NCBI GenBank assembly: GCA_023424865.1
Contig: JAFADM010000478.1
Coordinates: forward strand, 1 to 9,173
Reading direction: 5' to 3'
DNA length: 9,173 nt
From: Bacillota bacterium
GTDB lineage: Bacteria; Bacillota_A; Clostridia; DSM-8532
Positions within the stretch are counted from its first letter, which is position 1; every line of letters starts with the position of its first letter. A program made the position numbers and the translations under genes. Below are positions 1 through 6,433 of the stretch, one piece after another. The notes beneath the pieces are model-generated. The model was given only the letters and a program-made list of their open reading frames with translations, ran no database searches and was not told where the DNA came from.

Positions 1-2
1 TG

Positions 3-446
3 GGTACGGCTTTGCCCAAGGATTACAAAGCCTTTATCGGTACATACGGAACGGGCGGCATTGATGATTTTCTTTGGTTTTTAACTCCCTTTGAGGCAGA
101 TGAAAATGTCAATCTCCTGAAAAGGACACAGGTTTTAAGAGATGCTTATCTGGAATTGCAGCAGAAACACCCCGACTATTATCAGCATGCGTTTTTCCCG
201 GACGAGGGCGGCTTAATGCCCTGGGGATACACGGATAATGGTAATGAACTTTATTGGCTGACGAAAGGGGATCCCGAGGAATGGCCCATTGTTGCCTATG
301 AATCCAGGTCGTCGGATTACGAGGTGTATCACTTGACCTTAACGGATTTTATTGCTCAAATTGTCTCTAAGGAAGTGGTATGTGAAGTTTTTCCCGATGA
401 TTTTCCGGCGAAAGCTCCGGAGTTTATTTCTGTTGACGTTGAGTAA
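3..446 (+). CDS. SMI1/KNR4 (SUKH) family protein, 5' end missing
   Basis: The reading frame is open from the first bases of the window, so the N-terminus lies outside. A TTG at 12 is possible as a start, but no RBS is visible and the frame continues upstream. The visible protein (about 147 residues) has SUKH hallmarks: near its start LPKDYKAFI followed by YGTGGIDDFLWFL, then a central FFPDEGGLMPWG and WLTKGDPEEWPIV, and a C-terminal DFIAQIVSKE...VFPDDFP. These fit the SMI1/KNR4 fold. SUKH proteins are often immunity proteins of bacterial polymorphic toxin systems, where they bind and neutralise a toxin in the cytoplasm. No toxin gene is visible here, so an immunity role is inference; orphan SUKH genes are common. 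Family assignment is from motif recognition only. Confidence 0.8.
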   Translation, partial: GTALPKDYKAFIGTYGTGGIDDFLWFLTPFEADENVNLLKRTQVLRDAYLELQQKHPDYYQHAFFPDEGGLMPWGYTDNGNELYWLTKGDPEEWPIVAYESRSSDYEVYHLTLTDFIAQIVSKEVVCEVFPDDFPAKAPEFISVDVE

Positions 447-470
447 TTGAACCGCAGCTTGAAAATAGAC

Positions 471-488
471 ATGCTGAGCCTTCAGCAT
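471..488 (+). terminator. Hairpin downstream of the SUKH gene, weak terminator candidate
   Basis: The 7-bp stem ATGCTGA/TCAGCAT with a 4-base loop (GCCT) lies 24 bases after the SUKH stop and 39 bases before the next start. No U-run follows (the next bases are ATCTTGC), so intrinsic termination is doubtful. It may only be a processing or stability hairpin. Confidence 0.3.
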
Positions 489-527
489 ATCTTGCAGTTG
501 TAACCATAGCTGCGCAAGGAGATACGT

Positions 528-707
528 ATGACATTTAAAAAAATTATGCTAAGTATTGTAACGGTTATTGGATTTATTTTTTTAGGAGTGGCACTCCTTT
601 TAATAGTTGAAAACCTTGGCTATTTGAATGACTTTACCGAAAGAATAGTCCGAATGGGAACTGTGATAGCAGGGGTTGCCGTTGTAACCTACATTAATAA
701 GAAATAA
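528..707 (+). CDS. Small two-helix membrane protein, 59 residues
   Basis: ATG at 528 follows a clear RBS, AAGGAGA at 516-522, with 5 bases of spacing. The product is 59 residues: a short basic start (MTFKKIM), a hydrophobic helix at about residues 8-27 (LSIVTVIGFIFLGVALLLIV), a polar connector (ENLGYLNDFTERIVRMG), a second hydrophobic stretch at about residues 44-56 and a KK end. The predicted topology is two membrane passes with lysines at both cytoplasmic ends. I do not recognise a family. It lies 81 bases after the SUKH gene on the same strand and could be co-transcribed with it, but nothing shows a shared job. RBS plus membrane character make it a credible real gene; function unknown. Confidence 0.6.
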   Translation: MTFKKIMLSIVTVIGFIFLGVALLLIVENLGYLNDFTERIVRMGTVIAGVAVVTYINKK

Positions 708-729
708 GGTATAAAGGAGTACTATTTAA

Positions 730-933
730 GATCTAATTGAAAGTGTTTTCTATAAATTGGATAACACATACTTGATATTAAATATTAGATACTCTACAAA
801 TGATCTTACCCAATATGTAACCGCAACCGACAGGGGAAACCTCAAGGTACAGGCCCTTTGCAACGCCTATAATCTTGCGGTGCTGCGCCTTGTCCATCAA
901 ACTATAAAGGCCGGCAAGGATCGGGGGTTGTAA
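730..933 (+). pseudogene. Remnant of a PEP-protein phosphotransferase (PTS Enzyme I, ptsI-like) gene
   Basis: Read in the frame ending at TAA 931-933, codons from about 787 give RYSTNDLTQYVTATDRGN, then LKVQALCNAYNLAVLRLVHQ, then TIKAGKDRGL. This matches the conserved PEP-binding region of Enzyme I, which typically reads FSIGTNDLTQY...VDRGN..V..LY.P..PAVLRLI...I.A. The family is about 570 residues; here only about 50 recognisable codons remain. There is no ATG, the upstream in-frame sequence (from the TAA at 727-729) shows no Enzyme I character, and the glycine of IGTNDL is serine. The stop falls just before the family's GMCGE motif. The intact protein transfers phosphate from PEP to HPr. An AAGGAGT at 714-720 precedes it but no start codon is well placed. 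I read it as a decayed fragment, not a working gene. Confidence 0.65.
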
Positions 934-978
934 GTAAACGCATACAATGATAGCCATCTGCGAAAGCAAATCTGGCTG

Positions 979-1008
979 AAAGCTCGGGGACGCGATGCCT
1001 CGAGCTTT
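979..1008 (-). terminator. Hairpin terminator 3' of the LacI-family gene
   Basis: An 11-bp stem (AAAGCTCGGGG at 979-989 with CCTCGAGCTTT at 998-1008, one G-U pair) encloses the 8-base loop ACGCGATG. It lies 9 bases beyond the regulator's stop codon. On the minus strand the stem is preceded by AAAA and followed by only a short T-run; on the plus strand it ends in TTTT. It could therefore end transcripts from both sides. Confidence 0.55.
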
Positions 1009-1017
1009 TGCTACCCT

Positions 1018-2004
1018 TTATGTGGTTTGCCGTTCCACAAGCTCCGGGGCAATGCGGATTCTGGAGGAGGGGCTCTGACCTGCAAATACCTTTGTCAAAA
1101 GCTCCACGGCAAGGCTTGACAGCATATCCACCTTATTGTCAATGGAGCTCAATTGGGGAATAGTAGCTCTGGAAAGAGTGGAGTTGTTATAGCCCACCAC
1201 AGCCAGCTCACCTGGAATGGAAAACCCTTTCTCCATACCATATTGGAGGGCTCCTACTGCCAGCTCATCCTCCGAGGTTAATATGGCGGAAATGGAAAGT
1301 CCTGATTCAAAAACACGTTTTACAGCGCTTTTGGCTTCCGCGATATCTCTGGAGCAGCGTACCGTCCGTTTGGAATCCCCATTTAAGCCGCATAAGGCAA
1401 GCCCATCAAGAAAACCCTTTCGTTTATTATGGCCACTGGGAGACGTACTGTCATAAAGGTACAAAAAATCCCGGTGGCCTTTGCTATAGAGTGTTGTCAC
1501 TGTGGATTTAACACCATCCCTGTCGTCGCAGAGCACACTGTATACACCGGGCAGGTCAATTTGCCCTCCAATGCAAAAAATGGGAAGCTTTCGTGCCATC
1601 TGGCTGATGGCGGAGAGGGCTTCGCCTTCGGCAAAGCGGGAGCCTACAAGAATAAGGGCGTCCACCTTTTTCGCAGCCAGAAGATGCAGTGATTTGGCTC
1701 TTTCGGCGCCGTCCCCCGAGGAGCAGCATAAAATCAAATCATAGCCCTGTTGGCGCAGCTTTTCTTCAAGAACGGAAACCGCCCGGACAAAATAAAGGTC
1801 ATAAATATTTGATACGATAACCCCAACGGTATTCATTGTGCCAAGGCCTAATCCCCGTGCAAACGCATTGGGCGTATAGCCCATTTCCTCCATGACGCGA
1901 AGAACCCTTTCACGGGTTTTTTTACCGACCACACCATTGTTTAAAACCCGTGAAACAGTGGCAATGGATACACCTGCCGCATGGGCAATATCATAAATGT
2001 TCAT
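1018..2004 (-). CDS. LacI-family transcriptional regulator
   Basis: The 328-residue product has the usual LacI/GalR length and layout. Residues 1-22 form the helix-turn-helix (MNIYDIAHAAGVSIATVSRV, then LN); NAFARGL at about 47-53 is the hinge-helix segment; the rest is a periplasmic-binding-protein-like ligand and dimer domain, ending in the typical PELVER sequence. It should bind an operator as a dimer and respond to a sugar or sugar acid. The start ATG (2002-2004) is preceded by GGAG about 9 bases upstream, itself inside a small GTTGGAGTTGGAG duplication. The gene is divergent from the GH28-GH43 run and the shared gap holds two matching inverted repeats, so I infer that it represses the hydrolase genes and itself. 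The KdgR-type regulators of pectin use are also LacI family, but the sequence alone does not fix the ligand. Confidence 0.95.
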   Translation of the reverse strand: MNIYDIAHAAGVSIATVSRVLNNGVVGKKTRERVLRVMEEMGYTPNAFARGLGLGTMNTVGVIVSNIYDLYFVRAVSVLEEKLRQQGYDLILCCSSGDGAERAKSLHLLAAKKVDALILVGSRFAEGEALSAISQMARKLPIFCIGGQIDLPGVYSVLCDDRDGVKSTVTTLYSKGHRDFLYLYDSTSPSGHNKRKGFLDGLALCGLNGDSKRTVRCSRDIAEAKSAVKRVFESGLSISAILTSEDELAVGALQYGMEKGFSIPGELAVVGYNNSTLSRATIPQLSSIDNKVDMLSSLAVELLTKVFAGQSPSSRIRIAPELVERQTT

Positions 2005-2160
2005 ATTGTTTTACTCCAACTCCAACTGTAAATGTCTTCCATTTCACCAGCGAACGAATCCTGAAAGAGGCTGGCTTAACCTAAAAAGGGCATATAAAAA
2101 TGGTATCTCCAAGCAAAAGGCTCTTCAGAGGTATCGGGGAATGTATTTGAAGTACGCCTG

Positions 2161-2175
2161 TGTAAAGCGCTTACA
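2161..2175. promoter_or_regulatory. Operator-like inverted repeat at the regulator's own promoter
   Basis: TGTAA-AGCGC-TTACA: perfect 5-base half-sites with a 5-base centre containing GCGC, typical of LacI-family operators. It overlaps the predicted start point of the minus-strand promoter at 2179-2206, as expected for autorepression. It also resembles a CcpA cre site (TGWAANCGNTNWCA), but the spacing is one base off. Confidence 0.6.
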
Positions 2176-2178
2176 TTT

Positions 2179-2206
2179 ATTTTATCAGGTTCTTTCCATA
2201 TTGCAA
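2179..2206 (-). promoter_or_regulatory. Predicted promoter of the LacI-family gene
   Basis: On the minus strand TTGCAA (2201-2206) is followed after 16 bases by TAAAAT (2179-2184), a good sigma-A-type pair. The start would be near 2172, giving a leader of about 165 bases before the ATG. That long leader is the main reservation. Confidence 0.5.
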
Positions 2207-2292
2207 GGCACAGGCGGCACGGCTCACTCACTGTTGAATTATTTAAAACCTATAAAATTATTGCACATTAAGGCATTATCTTTTTATATCTG

Positions 2293-2321
2293 TTGAAAGC
2301 GGCAGGGTGGTAATGTATATT
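2293..2321 (+). promoter_or_regulatory. Predicted promoter of the GH28-oxidoreductase-GH43 run
   Basis: TTGAAA (2293-2298), a 17-base spacer and TATATT (2316-2321) make a near-consensus sigma-A promoter. The predicted start, near 2328, abuts the palindrome at 2329-2342. Transcription would reach the GH28 ATG after about 45 bases. Confidence 0.6.
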
Positions 2322-2328
2322 AATAGAG

Positions 2329-2342
2329 TGTAAGTACTTACA
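2329..2342. promoter_or_regulatory. Operator-like perfect palindrome before the GH28 gene
   Basis: TGTAAGTACTTACA is a perfect 14-base palindrome placed just downstream of the predicted -10 box, a classical position for a repressor to block initiation. It shares the half-sites TGTAA/TTACA with the repeat at 2161-2175 but has a 4-base centre (GTAC) rather than 5. The divergent LacI-family protein is the obvious candidate binder (inference). Confidence 0.65.
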
Positions 2343-2373
2343 ATTTAAACCTAATGGAAAGGCGGCTATTCCC

Positions 2374-3786
2374 ATGACTGGTATCTATTCGGCATTGGAT
2401 CACGGCATCAGAAGCGGTGAGAGCTTCAATAACACGGAAGCTTTTCGTGCATTATTCAAGCTCATTGAGGATAACGGAGGGGGAACCTTGTATGTGCCTC
2501 CCGGTAAATATGTAACCGGCAGCATTCTTATCCCCAGCAACACCACCCTCTATCTTGAAGGAGGCGCGGTGATTTTGGGCAGTCCTGAGCCTGAAGACTA
2601 TCCTCTATTGGACGACAGTGTGATTCCCGGTTGGGGGCCTCCAGTTCGCCGGGGCCTGGTATCGGCTCTGAATGCGGTTAATGTGACCATTACCGGTCGC
2701 GGAACAGTGGATGGACAGGGCTCAAACTGGTGGCACAGGAATAAAGACGAGACTCGCCCGAGAGCTGTACAGCCCATCGGCTGCGACAATGTACGCATCA
2801 GTGGCATTACCGTTGTCAATTCGGCCATGTGGACGGTACATCCTGTTTGCTGCAATAATGTAACGATTGACGGCATATCCATAAAAAACCCCAGCAATTC
2901 GCCAAATACAGATGGAATTAACCCGGAGGGCTGTTCCAATGTTCATATAGCCAACTGTCATATCGATGTGGGCGACGACTGCGTTACCATTAAGTCGGGA
3001 ACACAGTATGACAATTATCGCAGAAGACCCTGCGAAAACATTACCGTAACCAACTGTACCATGAATAACGGCCACGGAGGCGTGGTCATCGGCAGTGAAA
3101 TGTCCGGCGGCGTACGCCATGTGGTTATTTCCAACTGCGTCTTTAACGGCACCGACAGAGGTATTCGCATAAAAACCCGGCGCAAGCGGGGCGGCTGTGT
3201 GGAGGATGTCCGGGTGACGGGCATCAGTATGGTGGATGTTTATTGCCCTCTGGTACTTAACGGCTATTACATGTGCGGAGCGCCTGCCGACGATATGTCC
3301 CTGTTTTCAAAGGAAGCTCTTCCTGTAAACGAAGGAACCCCTGTATTCAAGGATATTGCCATATCCGGTGTAACCGCGAGCGGTGTTTCCGCCTGTGCTC
3401 TTTTTGTTTACGGTATCCCCGAATCCCCGGTTGTGGGCCTTTCAGTAAGTGATTTCCATGTAAAGGTTAAAAGAGGAGAGGTGACTCCCCGTCAGGCTGC
3501 CATGATGCATGGCCTGGAGCCCATGGCCAAGGCCGGTATCCGCCTTACCAATGTGGTGGACTGTAATCTGCGCAATCTAACCATTGATACCGACGGAGCG
3601 GACAGCCCCCTTTATATGACCGCGGTCAAGGATATTTCCGTTGACGGGCTTCGGGCTCCCAACGCGCCTTCCGATGCTGCCGTTAAGCTTGTAAAATGCG
3701 AATCCGTACGTTTAAGAGGTGTTCCCTTTCCGGTTTTGGCCGAGGATAGTGAAAAGATTGATGCTGAAAACGGCTCGGAAGGATAA
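2374..3786 (+). CDS. GH28 family polygalacturonase-type glycoside hydrolase
   Basis: The 470-residue product carries all GH28 active-site motifs on a right-handed parallel beta-helix: NTD at 178-180, GDD at 200-202 (with NTD supplying the catalytic aspartates), GHG at 233-235 and RIK at 265-267. An N-terminal segment (GGGTLYVPPGKYVTGSILI, about 35-53) is typical of bacterial GH28 enzymes. The family hydrolyses alpha-1,4-galacturonosyl bonds, or galacturonosyl-rhamnose bonds in some members, by inversion. There is no signal peptide, so a cytoplasmic enzyme acting on imported oligogalacturonides, perhaps exo-acting, is likely. The ATG at 2374 follows GGAAAGGCGG (2356-2365) at 8 bases. It is first in a run with the oxidoreductase and GH43 genes, under a promoter and palindrome just upstream. 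The exact bond cut cannot be decided from motifs. Confidence 0.95.
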   Translation: MTGIYSALDHGIRSGESFNNTEAFRALFKLIEDNGGGTLYVPPGKYVTGSILIPSNTTLYLEGGAVILGSPEPEDYPLLDDSVIPGWGPPVRRGLVSALNAVNVTITGRGTVDGQGSNWWHRNKDETRPRAVQPIGCDNVRISGITVVNSAMWTVHPVCCNNVTIDGISIKNPSNSPNTDGINPEGCSNVHIANCHIDVGDDCVTIKSGTQYDNYRRRPCENITVTNCTMNNGHGGVVIGSEMSGGVRHVVISNCVFNGTDRGIRIKTRRKRGGCVEDVRVTGISMVDVYCPLVLNGYYMCGAPADDMSLFSKEALPVNEGTPVFKDIAISGVTASGVSACALFVYGIPESPVVGLSVSDFHVKVKRGEVTPRQAAMMHGLEPMAKAGIRLTNVVDCNLRNLTIDTDGADSPLYMTAVKDISVDGLRAPNAPSDAAVKLVKCESVRLRGVPFPVLAEDSEKIDAENGSEG

Positions 3787-3799
3787 GGGAGAGATAAAA

Positions 3800-4777
3800 G
3801 TGAAAATCGGTTTGTTTGGCGGCTGCGGCCATTTCGGCAGAGTTCTTGAGGGTATTTCAAAAAGTGAGGAGCAGAAGCTGGCGGGATATGGCGGAACCCT
3901 TGACGACGGAATCGTGAAGGTGGAAGAGACCATGGCAAAGCATAACCTTAAGGCGCCCCGCTTTAATAGCGTCGAGGAGCTGCTGGATACGATCCGGCCG
4001 GATATCTTTGTCGTAGATAATCGCTTTGACGGCCACGGCAGGGCCGCGCTGGCTTCCTTAAAAAGAGGCATTGCCACCTACTGTGAAAAGCCCCTGGCTT
4101 TGACGCTGGAGGAGCTAAAAGAGCTGGAGGATACTGCTAAAAGTACGGGCGCCCTGCTGTGGGCCATGCAAACCGCCCGCTACGATCCCTGGTTTTACAC
4201 GGCCCACAGCCTTATTCGGGAAGGGGTTATCGGCCAGGTGCGTATGGTTAACGCCCAGAAGTCCTACAGGCTGGGCCGCCGTCCGGAGTTTTTCAAAAGC
4301 CGGTCAAGCTATGGCGGCACCATTCCCTGGGTAGGCATTCATGGTATCGATACGGCTCAGTTTCTTGCCGGCAGCAGGGTGGAAACGGTTTTTGCCCTCC
4401 ACAGCGGGGAGCATAATCATGGCCTTGGAGAGCTGGAAATGACAGGCCTGGTTACAATGAAGCTCTCGGGTGAAATACTGGCTTCGGTTAATCTGGATTA
4501 TTTGCGTCCCGAAGCGGCGCCCTCCCATGACGACGATCGGGTAAGGGTGGCGGGAACCAAAGGTGTGCTGGAGGTTAGAGCCCGCAAGCTTTATGTCATC
4601 GATGAAAAGGGGGAGCGGGAGGTTCCGCTTTTAAGCCCGCCGTCCATTTGGGACGCTTTTGTTGCTGCTGTAAAAGGGGAGGAGGGCCTCATTACCACTG
4701 AAAGCTCCCTGGCATCTACCCGGGTAGCCTTAACGGCCCGGGAATCTGCCGACAGGGGACAGCCTCTGGATATTTAA
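3800..4777 (+). CDS. Gfo/Idh/MocA family oxidoreductase
   Basis: I choose the GTG at 3800 because AAGGGAGA (3785-3792) lies 7 bases before it and the Rossmann fold starts at once; an in-frame ATG at 3719 would add 27 residues inside the GH28 gene with no family character. The product is then 325 residues. Residues 3-13 (IGLFGGCGHFG) hold GxGxxG for NAD(P); YCEKPLA places the family lysine at about 97; GGTIPWVGIHGID (175-184 region) carries His181 and Asp184. The aspartate usual in the D-x-G-x-H motif is Trp177 here. The family oxidises or reduces sugars and cyclitols, or uses NAD in hydrolysis. It starts 13 bases after the GH28 stop, so it is surely co-transcribed, and probably acts on a sugar or sugar acid released from pectin. 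The substrate is unknown. Confidence 0.9.
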   Translation: MKIGLFGGCGHFGRVLEGISKSEEQKLAGYGGTLDDGIVKVEETMAKHNLKAPRFNSVEELLDTIRPDIFVVDNRFDGHGRAALASLKRGIATYCEKPLALTLEELKELEDTAKSTGALLWAMQTARYDPWFYTAHSLIREGVIGQVRMVNAQKSYRLGRRPEFFKSRSSYGGTIPWVGIHGIDTAQFLAGSRVETVFALHSGEHNHGLGELEMTGLVTMKLSGEILASVNLDYLRPEAAPSHDDDRVRVAGTKGVLEVRARKLYVIDEKGEREVPLLSPPSIWDAFVAAVKGEEGLITTESSLASTRVALTARESADRGQPLDI

Positions 4778-4814
4778 TAAAACCCTAACACCATATATCA
4801 AAATACATATAACG

Positions 4815-4847
4815 GATATTATGGATATTATAGATATTATAGATATA
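4815..4847 (+). repeat. 9-base AT-rich tandem repeat, about 3.7 copies
   Basis: The unit GATATTATR occurs at 4815-4823, 4824-4832 and 4833-4841, with a partial fourth copy at 4842-4847. It sits in the 132-base gap between the oxidoreductase and GH43 genes. I see no clear promoter or terminator in this gap; slipped-strand expansion is the simplest origin. Confidence 0.85.
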
Positions 4848-4859
4848 AACTCGGAATAC

Positions 4860-4883
4860 TGATCCTCTGATCCTCTGATACTA
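4860..4883 (+). repeat. 8-base tandem repeat, two perfect copies and one degenerate
   Basis: TGATCCTC occurs at 4860-4867 and 4868-4875, followed by TGATACTA at 4876-4883. It lies 12 bases after the 9-base repeat and just upstream of the GH43 RBS, whose AGGCGG is at 4898-4903. Confidence 0.75.
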
Positions 4884-4909
4884 CAGATAGAATTGAAAGG
4901 CGGTTCATT

Positions 4910-6433
4910 ATGAAGGAAAACAAGCAAGTCTGGAATGCGGATCTGGGTGACGGAACCTACCGCAATCCTATTTTATACGCCGATTATTCGGATCCGGATG
5001 CCATTCGGGTTGGGGACGATTATTTCATGGTGGCGTCCAGCTTTTGCAATACGCCGGCTCTGCCCCTTCTGCATTCCAAGGATCTGGTCAACTGGCGCGT
5101 GGTTAATTATGTGCTGGATAAAATTCCCTATTCCGATTACGATGTGCCCGCTCATGGCAGAGGCGTCTGGGCTCCTGCCATCCGCTATCATGACAATAAA
5201 TTCTGGGTGTTTTATCCCATGCCGGACGAGGGTATCTTTTGCTGTACCGCAGCGGATCCCTTCGGTAAATGGAGCGAGCCCTTCGCGGTGCGTGAGGGCA
5301 AGGGCTGGATTGATCCCTGCCCCCTGTGGGACGACGACGGCAAGGCCTACATGGTAAGCGCTTTTGCCAAGAGCCGCATCGGCTTTAAGAGCATACTTAA
5401 TGTCGCCCCCATGAAGCCCGACTGCACGGGTCTTCTGGACGACGGCCGCCATGTCTTCGACGGGCATAATACCCAGCCCACTATAGAAGGCCCCAAGCTT
5501 TATAAAAGAAACGGCTACTATTATATTTTTGCCCCTGCCGGAGGTGTAAAGCACGGCTGGCAGACCGTCCTGCGCTCCAAGAGCATATGGGGCCCCTATG
5601 AGGAAAAGGTGGTTATGTACAGGGGTTCTACCTCGGTTAACGGACCTCACCAGGGCGCTCTGGTAGACACACCCTCCGGAGAAAACTGGTTTCTCCATTT
5701 CCAGGATGTGGGAGTAGCGGGAAGAATTGTTCATCTTCAGCCCGTCCAATGGGTTAACGACTGGCCCGTCATTGGTGATGACAGCGGCGGGGAAGGCTGC
5801 GGACAGCCTGTGATGGAATACAAAAAGCCGGATGTGGGCGGAGTCTTTGACCCCGTTTATCCGGCCGACAGTGATGAGTTTGACGGTCCCGCTCTGGGAC
5901 TTCAGTGGCAATGGAACGCCAATTACCGTGAGGAATGGTACAGCCTTGAAAACAGCCGCATCCGCCTTTACGGACAGAATTATACGGGTAGTCTTAACGA
6001 TATGCCCCATTTGCTTCTTCAAAAGTTCCCGGCCCCCGAATTCCAGGCTGTTGCCCGGTTGGATTTTTCCGATCTTAAGGCCGGGGACACCGTGGGCTTT
6101 ATGGCGTTAGGCGGTGTGTACGGCGCCCTTGCCATTCATAAAACCGCTGAAGGCATTGAACTTGTGGCCTATCGCGGCGTTCAGAAGGGCACGGAAGAGA
6201 GAACGGTTATAACCGGCGCTAAATTAACCGGCGAGCTTTACCTTAAGCTGACAGTAAAAAACAGCACGGAATGCGAATTTTTCTACGGCATTGACGGCAA
6301 GGCGTTTCTGTCTTCCGGCCTTAAGTTTACTACTACCCCCGGTGCCTGGGTGGGAGCCAAGTTCGGGCTGTATGTGACTGGAAGCGGCAGTGCCTCTTCG
6401 GATTGGGTGAGGGTTGAGCCTGTTGCGGACTAA
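4910..6433 (+). CDS. GH43 family glycoside hydrolase with C-terminal beta-sandwich (arabinofuranosidase/xylosidase type)
   Basis: The 507-residue product has two parts. Residues about 15-300 are the GH43 five-bladed propeller: Asp28 in YSDPD (general base), Asp135 in WIDP (pKa modulator) and Glu193 in IEGPKLY (general acid) are in family positions. From about 320 (DSDEFDG) to the end is the beta-sandwich found in many xylosidase/arabinofuranosidase members (GH43_C2-like). Overall it resembles the GH43_12-type group. No signal peptide is present, so it probably removes arabinose or xylose side groups from imported pectic oligosaccharides in the cytoplasm. The RBS GAAAGGCGG (4895-4903) has the same unusual AAGGCGG core as the GH28 gene. 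It lies 132 bases after the oxidoreductase gene; no separate promoter was found. Its stop overlaps that of the convergent downstream gene. Confidence 0.93.
   Translation: MKENKQVWNADLGDGTYRNPILYADYSDPDAIRVGDDYFMVASSFCNTPALPLLHSKDLVNWRVVNYVLDKIPYSDYDVPAHGRGVWAPAIRYHDNKFWVFYPMPDEGIFCCTAADPFGKWSEPFAVREGKGWIDPCPLWDDDGKAYMVSAFAKSRIGFKSILNVAPMKPDCTGLLDDGRHVFDGHNTQPTIEGPKLYKRNGYYYIFAPAGGVKHGWQTVLRSKSIWGPYEEKVVMYRGSTSVNGPHQGALVDTPSGENWFLHFQDVGVAGRIVHLQPVQWVNDWPVIGDDSGGEGCGQPVMEYKKPDVGGVFDPVYPADSDEFDGPALGLQWQWNANYREEWYSLENSRIRLYGQNYTGSLNDMPHLLLQKFPAPEFQAVARLDFSDLKAGDTVGFMALGGVYGALAIHKTAEGIELVAYRGVQKGTEERTVITGAKLTGELYLKLTVKNSTECEFFYGIDGKAFLSSGLKFTTTPGAWVGAKFGLYVTGSGSASSDWVRVEPVAD

Noticed and set aside
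778..969. Minus-strand open frame (63 codons)
   Set aside because: It is antisense to the Enzyme I-like remnant and has no RBS or family match.
1997..2296. Plus-strand open frame of 99 codons in the divergent gap
   Set aside because: It has no good RBS, no recognisable sequence, and crosses the predicted promoters and operators.
3719..3799. ATG at 3719 as the start of the oxidoreductase gene
   Set aside because: It adds 27 residues inside the GH28 gene with no family character; the GTG at 3800 has an RBS and begins the Rossmann fold.
4815..4883. Possible CRISPR array
   Set aside because: The repeats are contiguous 8-9 base units with no spacers.
4973..6022. Long minus-strand open frame (349 codons) opposite GH43
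   Set aside because: It lies wholly within the GH43 gene, has no recognisable family motif, and the plus strand has intact catalytic motifs; it is a codon-bias shadow.
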